From NCBI GenBank assembly GCA_013397455.1, contig VYZB01000224.1, positions 961,336-1,025,335 on the forward strand: 64,000 nucleotides of DNA, read 5' to 3'. This document shows positions 11,156 to 22,793 of the stretch, one piece after another. Made by a program: the position numbers and the translations under genes. Source of the stretch: Crotophaga sulcirostris (lineage: Eukaryota > Chordata > Aves > Cuculiformes > Crotophagidae). How positions within the stretch are numbered: position 1 is the stretch's first letter; each line of letters opens with the position of its first letter. The notes beneath the pieces were generated by a model. The model saw nothing but the letters and a program-made list of their open reading frames with translations. It did no database searches and was not told the DNA's origin.

Positions 11156-11883
11156 TCAAAATGTGTGTCTTATTTTAATTATTTCTTCGGGTTTGGTTTG
11201 GTTTTAACTGCAACTTAACAGTCTTTCAGGTCAACTTTCTTCCCTGCTGATTCACTTCTTTGTATCTTGAAAGCCACTGTTTGTTTAGGGAATGCTACCT
11301 TACCGTTATTTTTCACTGGTCATTGCTCAAAATGCCTTCCTCAATCTCTTAATGCTCTTTAACCAGTGAGGCCACAGTGAAAAAATACCTTGGGCTGATA
11401 AGGTGCTATCAATAAGTCTGTACAATTCAATTTCAATCCCCTATTAAATCTCTTTTGTAGTTCCAGCACTATCGCTTCCCCTCTGTACTCATTTTAAAAA
11501 ATGCTAGTTCAGCTGTACTGTGTGCTTTCTTTTCCTTTATTTTGCCTCATCCAAAGGCCAGAACCCCGGGCAATGTCAATTGGCTGATCTCCATTTGCTT
11601 TCTACCTTCAAGCATAGAACCTGGCCAAAATGCATTTTTCTGATTTCACCAGATCTTGTGTCATGTTCTATTCATTTCATAGTAGTACGAAGTATTTCTC
11701 TGTTAAAATATTTGGAGTGATTTGCTATTACTTGACTGTTTTTCTATTGAACATACAGTTCTGACCAGTAGAAATGGAATGAGAGCATCACCAGTGATTA
11801 CACTGGACGCATTACTCTCTTTCAGGGAATAGCATTTAGGTAGCTCTGGTGTAAAGTAGAAATACTGAAGTCTAACACTCCAA
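11156..11883. other. Unique DNA, no gene seen
   Basis: T-rich unique sequence with short chance frames only. Confidence 0.5.
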
Positions 11884-12175
11884 ATCACAATATCACAGTA
11901 TCACAAGGTTGGAAAGGACCTCTGAGATCATCGAGTCCAACCTATAAGCCAACACTAACACCAACCCATCATCTAAACCCTGGCACTGAGTGCCTCAGCC
12001 AATCTCCTCTTAAACACCTCCAGGGACGGCGACTCCACCACCTCCCTGGGCAGCGCATTCCAAGGGCCAATCACCCTTTCAGGGAAGAACTTTCTCCTAA
12101 TATCAAGCCTAAACCTCCCCTGATGAAGCTTCAGTCCATGTCCTCTTGTTCTGTCACTGATCACCTGAGAAAACC
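11884..12175 (-). mobile_element. CR1 LINE 3' end (group B), about 290 bp
   Basis: Antisense. It starts with the tail complement ATCACAATATCACAGTATCAC. The minus frame 11973-12164 keeps the ORF2 C-terminus [20 protein letters not shown] and [15 protein letters not shown] end without a stop. Confidence 0.96.
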
Positions 12176-12862
12176 CTCACACCCTACCTCAGAGCCCGTC
12201 TTGCTGTTAGGATCAATGATTTACCTGCTAGAGAGGGAAGGGAATTTGGTTTATGTTCTCTGAGTCAGAAGCTCCGAAGGTCTCCATAGTGCTCAGAAGC
12301 TTCAAGAAACAGGATTCAAGGTGGGATGTTGGTTTTATGCACAGATTTTGCCACATTCTTACAATATCACAGTTAAAATTCTGACAAACCTCAATGCAGG
12401 TCTTTTTCAACAATATGTTAATAGCTCCTGACAACAAACTCAGTGTCTCAGTCTCAGTAACTACTGCTTTAAAGAATAAGGGGGTAAACCAAGCCTGTTT
12501 CTCTGGATTCTTTCCTTCCATTTCTCTCCACAAAGCAATAACCAGAATTTTTGGCAAATATAACCTGCTCCTTGTCATTTAAAGCAGAAAGTCTGAAGCC
12601 CATAATCCAAAACAACGTAGGTGAAGAACCTTCAAGTTTGGGGAGTTCTAAATTGACCATGACAAAATAAGTCATGGGATATAAATGGTCACGTTGCTTT
12701 CAGCGCTCCGAAATGACAGAGACAGGATCACACAGAAAATGAAAGCACCAGAAAGCATGGAAGGCTATAATTTAACAAGATGCATATTGTCTGATGATAT
12801 GAACATGAAAAGTCCAGATATCATTTCCTCTATTTGTGCTTTATGACGTGGAACATAGATAA
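12176..12862. other. Unique DNA, no gene seen
   Basis: Overlapping open frames on both strands (12228-12675) show no protein family I know, and no splice sites stand out. Confidence 0.5.
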
Positions 12863-13006
12863 AATCATAGAATGACAGAATGGTTTTGGTTGGAAGGGAC
12901 ATTCAAGATCACCTAGTTCAACCCTCCTGTAGTGAGCAGGGACATCTTCACAACTACATCAGGGTGCCCAAAGCCCCATCCAACCTGACATTTCCAGGGA
13001 TGAGGA
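12863..13006 (-). mobile_element. CR1 LINE 3' end (group C-like), 144 bp
   Basis: Antisense: AATCATAGAATGACAGAATGG, then CCTGTAGTGAGCAGGGACATC and CCCCATCCAACCTGACATTTC. Diverged and short. Confidence 0.94.
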
Positions 13007-14027
13007 TCCTAAATTTCAGCAGTTTCTGAACAGGATACATAGAGATGGAGCACCATGAGAGCTTGAGTAGTGGTTCACAAACAGGCAAACCCCAAATCTA
13101 CCAACCAGTGTCGATGGAGACTGCAGATGAATAACAAGCACCCTTTACATCAGCAAAACTTTAAAACTGCCATGGGTTTAGGATCTATTATAAATTTAAT
13201 TGCAGTTATTCACACACAGCTGGAATGAGTTGATTCACCTTTTTCTGCTGCAGCTCATTTATCCTCTGTTAATTCACATGGCTTGGCAAGGACTATTTTT
13301 ATTGCAAGTCCATAAAATAATTTCTGGAAAGCAATCACTTTGGCATAGCAATATATGAGACTGTACCATATGGCACTTGCATGTAAAGGGGGATAGGGAT
13401 ATAACTCCTTCATTTCATCTTCAAAACTGTTTATATATGTTATAGCATTCCTATATATTAAATATATATATTGTATAAAATACATAAAATCGTTTGTCAT
13501 GTCACATGTCCTATGACTAAAAAACTCCCATGTCTTGAAGTCTTGATTCTGATTACTGCCATGTCTGACAGAGCTAAAAGTGAGCTAAAATTTTGAGAGC
13601 TTAAATTCAAATTTCCATCCAAACTTTCAACTTTTATTTCAGTGAGTTTCATTTCCCTTAAGAAGGCAGAACTGTAAACAAGCAAGGTGCATCAGGCAGA
13701 TCTCCATCTTTCAAGAATCACCACATATCTTGATCAACAAATTGAAGGACATCATTCAAACAGAAAATGAATTCAATTTTAAAAGGACTAAAAAATGCTT
13801 AGTTTTGGCATGTGCTTTTAGAAATCTGAAGGATTAAATAAAAATGCTTCTGTGCAATCAGGCAGTTCTGGCACTTTCAACCCCTTATGAATAAAAATAA
13901 GAAGAGTAAACTGTGGAAGACAGAATCTTAAGCTTGACACAGAAAACACATGAGGAGAGGAGATTTCTCTTAAGCCTATGGAAAGAGGTAGTAAAATATA
14001 CTCTTCTAACTACTTTGTCCAGAGATG
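13007..14027. other. AT-rich unique DNA, no gene seen
   Basis: A TATATA run near 13435-13475; otherwise no structure I can support. Confidence 0.5.
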
Positions 14028-14179
14028 CCATGGATACCCCATACCTAGAGGTGTTCAAGGCCAGGTTGGATGGAGCTTGGAGCCCCCTGACCCAGTGGGA
14101 GGTGTCCCTGCCCGTGGCAGGGGGTGGGACTGGATGGGCTTTGAGGTCCCTTCCAACCCAAACCATTCAATGGCTCTAT
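14028..14179 (+). mobile_element. CR1 LINE 3' end (group A), 152 bp
   Basis: Sense: GGTGTTCAAGGCCAGGTTGG through CAGGGGGTGGGACTGGATGG to CCATTCAATGGCTCTAT. The tail octamers are decayed. Confidence 0.95.
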
Positions 14180-14910
14180 TTCAACAAAAAAATGTTCACT
14201 AAAATAATTGCAGAAAATTCTTGGTTAAAACTACGGTAAAATCAGAAAATCAGGAACTACTTTAGGCAGATAAAAAAAATTAGATGTGAGAACACTGATC
14301 AGGGATAAAAAGGAGGGAGTCCAATTGCATTAAAACTGAGAGAAGTAGAACAGCAGAATAACTACTAAGGTCATTGAGTATTTCCAGGTCTAGCTCAAAC
14401 TATTTTCACTCCATAGTGCATTTAACAAGAAGAAAAAAAAAAAAGCAAGAAGAAATCTAGAGTTGTCCCAAAAAGCAAGCCAGCAAGAATAAATTGAGCA
14501 GAAAGCAATGAAGACATAAGATTCAGTGATTGCATTCATCCTTTTGGAAGAATCCCTCCAGGCACACACAGGGAATGGCAGCACAAAGGAAGGGGGCTCA
14601 GAATAAGACACACGTTGATTAACAGCACCTATTCAACAAACAGCTTGACAAGGAGAAAGCTTCACTCACTCCAGTAAATCTTAAGATTTACTGGAATTTA
14701 GTACAGGAGAGACAAGACGATCCTTGGTTACACAGCTTTCCACCAGCTGAGGAGCTGACCCAGCACTTTGCAATATTCAATCCCTCATCTTGCTGTTACT
14801 GACTGCTCTGTACCAATTTTGGTTTTATACTAACTGGAAAGGCAAAACCCCATACAGGGGTTTCCACACATGGAGGATCATTGCAGGAGGACTTCTCCCA
14901 TCCATAGAAG
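14180..14910. other. Unique DNA containing a perfect palindrome
   Basis: Poly-A near 14436 and the 26-base palindrome at 14670-14695 (separate entry). No gene seen. Confidence 0.5.
14670..14695. repeat. Perfect 26-bp palindrome
   Basis: Arm CCAGTAAATCTT is followed directly by its reverse complement, and one more T:A pair closes outside. The centre lies between 14682 and 14683. There is no spacer and no mismatch. Confidence 0.97.
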
Positions 14911-15326
14911 CACAGAATCATAGAAAGGTTTGGGTTGGAAGGGACCTTAAAGCCCATCCAGTCCCACCCCCTGCCATGGGCAGGGACATCTCCCACTGGG
15001 TCAGGGGGCTCCAAGCCCCATCCAACCTGGCCTTCAGCACCTCCAGGGATGGGGCAGCCACCACTGCTCTGGGCAACCTGGGCCAGGACATTTCTTCCTA
15101 AGATCTCATCTCAATCTCCCCTCTTGCAACTTAAAACCATGCCCCTCATCCTCTCTCTGCACTCCCTGATCCAGAGCCCCTCCCCAGCTTTCCTGGGTCC
15201 CCTTTCAGCACTGGAGGCTCCTCTAAGCTCTCCCCGGAACCTTCTCTTCTCCAGGCTGAACAACCCCAACTCTCTCAGCCTGTCCTTGGATGGGAGATGC
15301 TCCAGCCCTTGGATCATCTTTGTGGC
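14911..15326 (-). mobile_element. CR1 LINE 3' half (group A), 416 bp
   Basis: Antisense from AGAATCATAGAAAGGTTTGG to CCCTTGGATCATCTTTGTGG. The minus frame 15111-15317 preserves ORF2 residues ([19 protein letters not shown]). About 20 bases of the GGGCCTCCCCACCC region are missing after GGGCCAGGACA. Confidence 0.97.
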
Positions 15327-15623
15327 AAGCCGATGGAAAACCCCTATTTTATTTCAGGAAGCAGCACAATGAATATCCCGAGAAGTTTCCTCCCTCCTGC
15401 TCTGCCATACAGACCATGTACTCCACTACTCGTAGGGCCTGTGATAGAGACGTTAAGAACATGAAATTTTGTGTTTAATGGGAGATTTGTCACCTTTGTT
15501 CTTTTCCTTCCCCCAGAAGGAGGTTAGTCAGAATGCTCTGCTACAACAGTGCTTCTTCTAGACTATGTACAATGTGGTACTGTGAATTATCTGCCATAGC
15601 TTATTTTCCCCCCTCTCTTTCAA
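15327..15623. other. Unique DNA between two CR1 copies
   Basis: About 300 bases with nothing I can name. Confidence 0.5.
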
Positions 15624-15724
15624 GTATCACAGTATCACAAGGTTGGAAAGGATCTCTGAGATCATCGAGTCCAGCCTATAACCCAACACTAACACCAACC
15701 CATCATCTAAACCATGGCACTGAG
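15624..15724 (-). mobile_element. CR1 LINE tail (group B), 101 bp
   Basis: Antisense: GTATCACAGTATCACAAGG to ACCATGGCACTGAG. Its 5' truncation falls about 10 bases inside the ORF2 stop region, making it the shortest group B copy. Confidence 0.96.
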
Positions 15725-17010
15725 TCTTGAAGCACGAGTTCTATTCCAGGCTTTCTGCTGGATTTGTGGCATAGCCCTACACCGGTCCCTCACTGGCCCC
15801 ACCACAAACAGACCTCAAACACAGCAGTGCAGGTACTGAAAGGATACTATGTGTACTGAGCATGAAGTCCTCTGAGACTGATGGATGACAAATATTACTG
15901 GAGTGCTAAATTTCTTAATTATTCTACTCAAGTGTTGGATATCCTTAATTAAGTGCATTTCCAGAGTATGGTCTGAAGCTTCTCACTTCCCACTTAATGG
16001 CATATCACCTGGTTAGTCAATTGCCTTGATTTGAAATGGCTTTACTTTCCAGAAGTACTCAAGAGCAATAATATTTCTGCCATCGCCCCAGAGGAAAACA
16101 AAACAACAAAAAATAACTCCGAGTTCCATTTCTATTTACTGACAGCTGGGAACAGACCTGAACTCAAGGCACTTTAGACAAGGTTCCACCAAACTGTGTG
16201 AAGGGATCATCATTCAATGCATCAGCTGCATTTGCTTCTTGCAGACTACTCCCTTAAAGACTTTTCAATCCATAGTTCAAAACTTGAAGGCACCAGCACT
16301 CCACAAACTTGCGTATGAGTGTCTCCTGCATCACATTAGTATTTCAACCCCTGACGGTCAAGAAACACATCACTTGCTTTTAAAGTGATCTCCTTTTAGA
16401 TGTTTTCTTTTCAATACTCTCAGAACTTGTGCTGACTCACCATGTTTTTTTATAGGAGATGGGAAGCCGAGCCTCTTTATCATTAGTGTCTTTTGATCCT
16501 GCTTTCTGCCTTGCCTCTCTCTCCCTCGTTTCTCCAGTACATCCCATAAATGCCCTTTGATCTCCTGCCACTCTTGCCTCCCTCATGCTTTCTTGCAAAA
16601 TGAAAGAAACTGCCTGTTCCAAATTTACAGGTGGACCTGGGAAATAACCTGTGCGTTTACTATAACTTTCAGTGGTTTGCTGTTATTTGTTTTGTCTCAA
16701 TAAGCTTTAGATTTTACAGGCAAGTTGCATAACTTCCCATATCTTCTCTCACTTGTAATGCTATTTCTTCTGTAAGAACAAGTTTCATCTGACTTTGAAT
16801 ATTCCCAAATCTTTGACCTGCATTTTTCTTACATGTGGTGCCCTGTGCTGAGATGGCTCTGGATTCACTGGAATCTATACATTAATTCTTGTTTATTGGG
16901 AGGCAGTGGGAGCATTCTTCTATTGCTCTTCAGCAGAATCAACCCAACCCAAACCCTAAAAGCAAAAACTCTACAAGAAATTCAGAACTAACAGGGGGGG
17001 AGGGAGGCGG
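15725..17010. other. Unique DNA, no gene seen
   Basis: Ends with a G-rich run (GGGGGGGAGGGAGGCGG) at about 16993-17009 that abuts a CR1 fragment. The minus frame 16437-16622 is unsupported. Confidence 0.5.
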
Positions 17011-17108
17011 AAATTCTGCCCCTCTGCTCTGCTGAGACCCCACCTGGAGCCTGGCATTGAGCTCTGGGGTCCTCAGCAAAGAAAGGACATGGAGCTGTTG
17101 GAGCAAGT
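17011..17108 (+). mobile_element. CR1 LINE internal fragment lacking its 3' end
   Basis: Sense CR1 from AAATTCTGCCCCTCTGCTCTG to GGACATGGAGCTGTTGGAGC. It corresponds to ORF2 sequence several hundred bases before the CR1 3' end, and stops there. CR1 copies normally lose the 5' side, so this piece must have been cut by a later deletion or rearrangement. Confidence 0.9.
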
Positions 17109-18371
17109 ATTTTGCCATCTCTGGTCATTTGCTGCTTACATCAAACACGAGATTCTGTCCTCAGAAACACTAGAAATAAGCTTCCTGTGTGTCCAAACCA
17201 GAAGAGACACGCAGAGTACAGGAAGTCCCACAGCAAAAACCAGCAAAAGGTGGACACAGACTACTCCTACTACTGATTTCAAGATGTTTCCCTTTAGGCA
17301 TTTTAGATATTTTTTATAGGCTGCTCAAGCTTCACTTCCAAATCTCAGTCTCTCCAAGCACTTGCCCGTTTCTTCTGAATTAATTTTCACCTCTTTTTCT
17401 TCCATACCTGCAGGTGCTTAGTGCAGGCTGGTATAAGATCCTGGGGTTTCTGCTGCCCTGAGAAAATATCCAGTTGCCTTGTCTGATTCAGGTATAGATG
17501 AGGTAGGTTGTTTTTTGGTTGGAGGGTGACGAGGGTGGAATTTTTTTAACTACACTAAATAAGTAAATATCTATATATATAATATTTAGTAAATATGCTA
17601 AATGGGAGCTGCAATTCCAACCTTTTCCAATGCACCACCACTCTCCACTTGTTTATTTTTCCTACTTTCACACAGTTCAGTTTATCCATTTTATATCCTT
17701 TTGCAGATTTTAAGTCAGCTGAAAGTGTTAAATTCTAATTTTTCAGTACCAGTAAGCATGAAATCTCCTATTGAGCCATTCAAAAATCCTTTTAAAAACA
17801 GCAATCTGAGATGGCTTTCAAACTTTTGCGTGCCACATACTTACTGTAATGTCTGACAGAGAAAAATGGGTGTTGGCAACCTTGCTTAATCCACAATGAA
17901 AAAAGAAAATTGAAGCCATACTTCTAGCAAGATTAGTTAATGATCAATAGCGACAGGTAGCTATAAACACAGTAATGGAGATCCTCTCATATTCTTTCTC
18001 ATCTTCTGGTGCAGCCCTCCCATAGCTACATTTCAGGAAAATTAATTTGTTCCAACTCCCACTCTGGGCAAGTTACCACAAAACCAACATGAGATAGGAA
18101 AAAAAAAGCTAAAGAAGTTTCCCATGAAGAAAAATATCAACAGCTGCAATGCTAGACAAAAACAACAGAACCCATCTGTAAAGAAAAAATGACGGAGGGG
18201 TTGTGAAGTCCAGCTGCTCCTCATGGAGTCTTCTCTGTTGGAAATGAGTAACCATAGAATAACAAGTCTCAAGAGACAGGAAGACCGGTGAGACGAGACA
18301 GGAGAAAGTTCATGTGTAGGCTGGAAAGCACTTTTTATGGCAAAAGCCTACATGTTTGTCCATTCTCTTCC
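17109..18371. other. Unique DNA, no gene seen
   Basis: Short ATATAT run near 17568-17590. No supported exon. Confidence 0.5.
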
Positions 18372-18859
18372 AGAGAAGTTATCGTCCCCCTATACTCGGC
18401 ACTGATCAGGCCACACCTTGAGTCCTGTGTGCAGTTCTGGGCCCCTCAGTTTGAGAAAGATGTCAGGATACTGGAGTGTGTCCAGAGGAGAGCAACGAAG
18501 CTGGTGAAGGGTTTGGAGCACAAGCCCTGTGAGGAGCGACTGAGGGAGCTGGGGCTGTTTAGCCTGGAGAAGAGGAGGCTCAGGGAGACCTTATTGCTCT
18601 CTACAACTGCCTAAAAGGAGGTTGTAGTCAGGCAGGGGTTGGTCTCTTCTCTCAGGTGACCAGGGACAGAACTAGAGGACATGGACTCAAGCTTCCTCAG
18701 GGCAGGTTTAGGCTTGATACCAGGAAGAAATTCTTCCCTGAAAGGGTGATTGGCCATTGGAATGCGCTGCCCAGGGAGGTGGTGGAGTCGCCATCCCTGA
18801 AGGTGTTTAAGAGGAGATTGGATGATTGGCTGAGGCACTCAGTGCCATGGTTTAGATGA
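18372..18859 (+). pseudogene. CR1 ORF2 (reverse transcriptase) C-terminal remnant, frameshifted
   Basis: CR1 ORF2 encodes an endonuclease plus reverse transcriptase; only the region after the reverse transcriptase core is left. The first frame reads [20 protein letters not shown] and ends after LEKRRLRE. One G is missing from the GGGGAGACC seen in sister copies, which breaks the frame there. The second frame resumes near 18656 with [20 protein letters not shown] and [20 protein letters not shown], then runs slightly past the usual stop because of a short insertion (GATTGGCTGAGG). It is a dead fragment without its catalytic YXDD domain. Confidence 0.9.
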
Positions 18860-18938
18860 TGGGTTGGTGTTAGTGTTGGGTTATAGGTTGGACTGGATGA
18901 TCTCAGAGGTCCTTTCCAACCTTGTAATACTGTGTGAT
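18372..18938 (+). mobile_element. CR1 LINE 3' end (group B), 567 bp, longest B copy
   Basis: Sense copy that begins inside ORF2 (AGAAGTTATCGTCCCCC) and ends TAATACTGTGTGATTA. It contains the complete C-terminal ORF2 region and the short 3' UTR after the stop. Apart from a few substitutions it matches the copy at 42857-43308 almost base for base. Confidence 0.97.
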
Positions 18939-20194
18939 TAAGAAAGTCAAGATGCTGCTTTTTCCTGATCCTATTGCTTGCTTAGTAATGCTGTGTGCCC
19001 CAAAGCATTCCCAAGCCAAGCAGAATCACAATTTCCACCTGAAATTTTCACATTTCTTGACTTCTGAAATAAATCTTTCCTGAATGAGAAGTCAAATTTC
19101 AGTAGGTGGTGCCTCAAATCCTGCAGGGAGTGATGCCCCACGTCAGTCTAACTGGTGTCCTAGCTCAGCATCCCTGCCCACAATGTCATCGCTACACAGG
19201 GGGCCCTCCCAGTGGGGACAGCCACCTAAAACATTTTTATACAACTCCTCTGCTTGTGAATGTATTACCAGGAGACTTGTCTGTGCCATATTCTTCAACT
19301 GTAATGGGCAGATTTCTTATTCAATGTATTAGGCTAACAATCACGATTCCATTTAGCATTAGCAAGGATGTCGGTTCTACTTCAGTGAAAATCTCATTAA
19401 TTCGGGGTAATTTATATAGGACTTAAAATGTTTTAAAGTACTTTCCTGCAATGAGAGTGATTTCTAAGCTTCCTAGTGTGATTATGCGTTCATTATCACT
19501 TTGTGCACACTTTGGCATGTACAAAGACTCCATTCCTTAAAAAAAGAACTTTAAATGCAGCAATATTAAGCACTTCACACACAGGCAACTGCAGAATCAG
19601 GACCACTGCACAATATCAACTGTATCTTTGCAGGGAAATTTAGAGCTGCTACTCTGAGCACTCTTAGGCATATCTGAAAGTACAAAAAGTATGGAAAGAA
19701 AACTGCATTTACAGTTAAAATTGCTTCTCAGTACATGAACATAACTACAAGCTTATAGAAAGAAAAAAAAATATAAGCAAATAAGTATATTAGCCATTAT
19801 TTTATAGCCAGAATATTAGGGTAATAGCATAACAATGAATATAAATAATTTAGTTTATATGTGTAACCTATATATATGTGTGTGTGTTTGAGTCTTGTTA
19901 AAACTGATGAAGCAGCACCATTAACTCAAAAAAACCCTAAATTTCCACACTTAGGTTAGAACAGAAAAGACCCAATTCTGTATTTCTTAGGACCTAAAAA
20001 AATATGATTTAAATGAAGACACCTATGGGCAAATGGAAGCAACAGCAATCTCTGAGTATTTCCTTTGGCATGAAAAGGACCACAATGCCTAATGCTGCCT
20101 TGAAATCTGAGACATTAGAAAACTACAGAATTTCTCCTCTGTGGCTTTGCACCCCAAATAGGTTCAGTCTGTCCTTTATGCCATGTAACTCCAG
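18939..20194. other. AT-rich unique DNA, no gene seen
   Basis: Contains a mixed TATATA/TGTGTG microsatellite at about 19865-19890. No gene. Confidence 0.5.
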
Positions 20195-20434
20195 AAGAAT
20201 CACGGAGTCATAGAATCATTAAGGTTAGAAAAGACCTCTAAGCTCATCCAGTCCAATCATCAGCCCAACCCACCATGCCTACTAAACCATGCCCCAAAGT
20301 GCCAGGTCTACAAACTTTCCGAACCCCTCCAGGGAAGGAGACCCCATCACTACCCTGGGCAACCTCTGCCAGGGCTTCACCACTCTTTCAGTAAAGAAAT
20401 TTTGCTAATATCCAATCTAAATCTATTAAAGAAG
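20195..20434 (-). mobile_element. CR1 LINE 3' end (group E), 240 bp
   Basis: Antisense: AGAATCACGGAGTCATAGAATC, then CACCATGCCTACTAAACCATG and CTAATATCCAATCTAAATC. It is more diverged than groups A and B. Same subfamily as 40199-40838. Confidence 0.95.
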
Positions 20435-21361
20435 ATTTGACAGACAACCCCCATAACTCAAACCCTTCATCTCCATAAACAAATTTTGTACACGTTCAAA
20501 AAGTCTATCAGTCTAGACATCCCCTGCTTTTTGTGGTTGTTGGGCATCCAGATAAAAACTGAATAAATTATGCATATGCTGTATCAGTTCTACCCGACAG
20601 GTGCCATAAGCAAATTTGGTTTATTCCAACAGTGATTTTTCTTCTGGATTTGTCCTACTTTTCACCTTTAAAAGTCTGATGTCCCTACAAAAGAGGAGCT
20701 GCTAACAAGCAAAGTTCTGGGTTTAGTCCTTGACAAAGACACTTCCTGTCTTCACAGTACCTAATCCACTTTTAAGGACACACTACCACACAGAAAACTC
20801 TTTAAACAGCCCAGAGCTGCACTACTTCTGCTTTGCAGTCTCCATTTCAACCTGTATCGTGAGTTTCCATGGAGATCTGCAAAGGGAAGAACTATCCCTG
20901 CTATGTCAAATCTGGAGATCACAAACATTTCCTTTCCAATATTTAAGCAAACAAATCCAGAAGGAACATCTTGCCCTCAAGGTCCATACCTTGATTCACA
21001 GTTCCAGCCTCCTGTCTGATCTTGGCAAAACTTAACATCTTTGAGCTTCGGTTTCCTGTAAATTAGTTATAACGGTTCTTCCCTTCTGCCGCACTTTGCC
21101 TCTCTTGTAGACTTCAAAGGTCTGATCTTCCGGACAAAGAGTCTCTTACTAAAATTTTGCACGTCACTTAAAGAAGAAAAAAAAAAAGAAGAAGAACAAA
21201 AGAAGAAACATTCTCAGTTTGAGAGTTCTCTGAAGGAAGTACATGCTATTGTTCACACCATTTAATGCCAGGGTGATAGTTTTCTATAAGCCTGGTAAAA
21301 ACTCTCTCTCCCAAACTTCAAGCTTCTGTAAGAAATTCATCCCTTTTTTCCCCCAGCTGCA
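20435..21361. other. Unique DNA with an A/G-rich tract
   Basis: An AAGAAG-type purine run at about 21172-21210. Nothing else supported. Confidence 0.5.
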
Positions 21362-21752
21362 ACAGGCTGAGAGAGTTGGGGATGTTCAGCCTGGAGAAGA
21401 GAAGGCCCTGGGGAGACCTTAGAGAGCCTCCAGTGCTGAAAGGGGCTCCAGGAAAGCTGGGGAGGGGCTCTGGATCAGGGAGTGCAGGGATAGGATGAGG
21501 GGGAAAGGTTTTCAGCTGCAAGAGGGAAGATTGAGATGAGATCTTGGGGAGAAATGTTTTGCTGTGAGCGTGGGGAGGCCTTGGCCCAGGTTACCCAGAG
21601 CAGTGGTGGCTGCCCCATCCCTGGAGGTGTTGAAGGCCAGGTTGGATGGGGCTTGGAGCCCCCTGATCCAGTGGGAGGTGTCCCTGCCCATGGAAGGGGG
21701 TGGGACTGGATGGGCTTTAAGGTCCCTTCCAACGCAAAGCATGCTATGATTT
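21362..21752 (+). mobile_element. CR1 LINE 3' half (group A), 391 bp
   Basis: Sense from AACAGGCTGAGAGAGTTGG to GCATGCTATGATTTTA. It carries the ORF2 remnant [18 protein letters not shown] and the usual group A 3' end; the terminal octamers have decayed. Confidence 0.96.
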
Positions 21753-22434
21753 TAACTAGTGCCTACAACCACCAGTGATGACACGTCAGCATCTGAGCTG
21801 GCGTGCACCAAGTTCAGAGCAGAAACAGCTTAATTATGGTGCTATGCCTGCATGTTTAATCAGATACTGCTAAATAAACGATTAAAACAATTAACTGCAT
21901 TTTGTAAGGCACTGAATACACACACAGCATCACTGAATTGCTTGCAAACTTTGCAGGTGATTTGGTTTCTTTGGGGAAAGCTGCACACACTTGTAATAAA
22001 CCCATCTAAGATTTCTGTCTAACAACACATGGAAACTAAACAGCAGGGATTGAGGCAAAGGAAAGGGAAGCATCAGAAGAAAAATCATGTGTCAGCTACA
22101 CTGTTTTCCAAAGGAATGTAACTCCTTCTTCTGCCTTGAATTCTTTCTAGAGCTTTATAAACATTTTGCACCCATATAAAAGAGAGAGCTCCTTTCTTTA
22201 ATCTTAACAGACACTTTCTGTAAGGTTTAGTATCAGCACATTTTTAACATTTGATTTTTTTTTTTTTTTACAGAACTTCATCGAAGTAGGATTCAGTAAA
22301 TTGAGCCAAAAGAGCAGTGGAAGATGAAATGCTGCAGCAAACTCATTCTTTTTTTTCCCCTAAAATTGCAATATATATGTAAAAGATGAATTGAAGGAAA
22401 AAAGTCATTTTACTTTCTATGCTTTGCCTATCAT
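21753..22434. other. Unique DNA, no gene seen
   Basis: A poly-T run at about 22256-22272. No gene. Confidence 0.5.
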
Positions 22435-22793
22435 CAGAGAAGAGGAGGCCGAGGGCAGACTTTTTCACTCTCTACAGCTCCCGGAAAGGAGGTTGTAGCA
22501 AGGTGGGTGCTGGTCTCTTCTCCCATGGAACATGTGATAGAATGACAGGAAATGGACTCAAGTTGCACCAGAGGAGGTTTAGATTGGATATTGGGAAAAA
22601 TGTCTTTACTGAAAGAGTGGTGAAGCATCAGAAGAGGTTGCCCAGGGAAGTGGTGGAGTCTCCATCTTTGGAGGGGTCCAAAGAACGTGTGGATGTGACA
22701 CTTTGGGACATGGTTTAGTGGGCACAATGGGGTTGGACTGGGTGGTCTTAGAGGTCTTTTCCAACCTTAATGATTCTATGATTCTATTATTCT
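22435..22793 (+). mobile_element. CR1 LINE 3' end (group E-like), 359 bp
   Basis: Sense from CAGAGAAGAGGAGGCCGAGG to TGATTCTATGATTCTATTATTCT. The frame at 22419-22718 is a complete ORF2 C-terminus (EKRRPRADFFTLYSSRKGGC, NVFTERVVKHQKRLPREVVE) ending at the normal stop after LWDMV. The tail keeps three octamer-like units. Confidence 0.96.

Noticed and set aside
16950..16975. Telomere-like CCCTAA words
   Set aside because: Only one CCCTAA occurs among CCCAA words; not a telomeric array.
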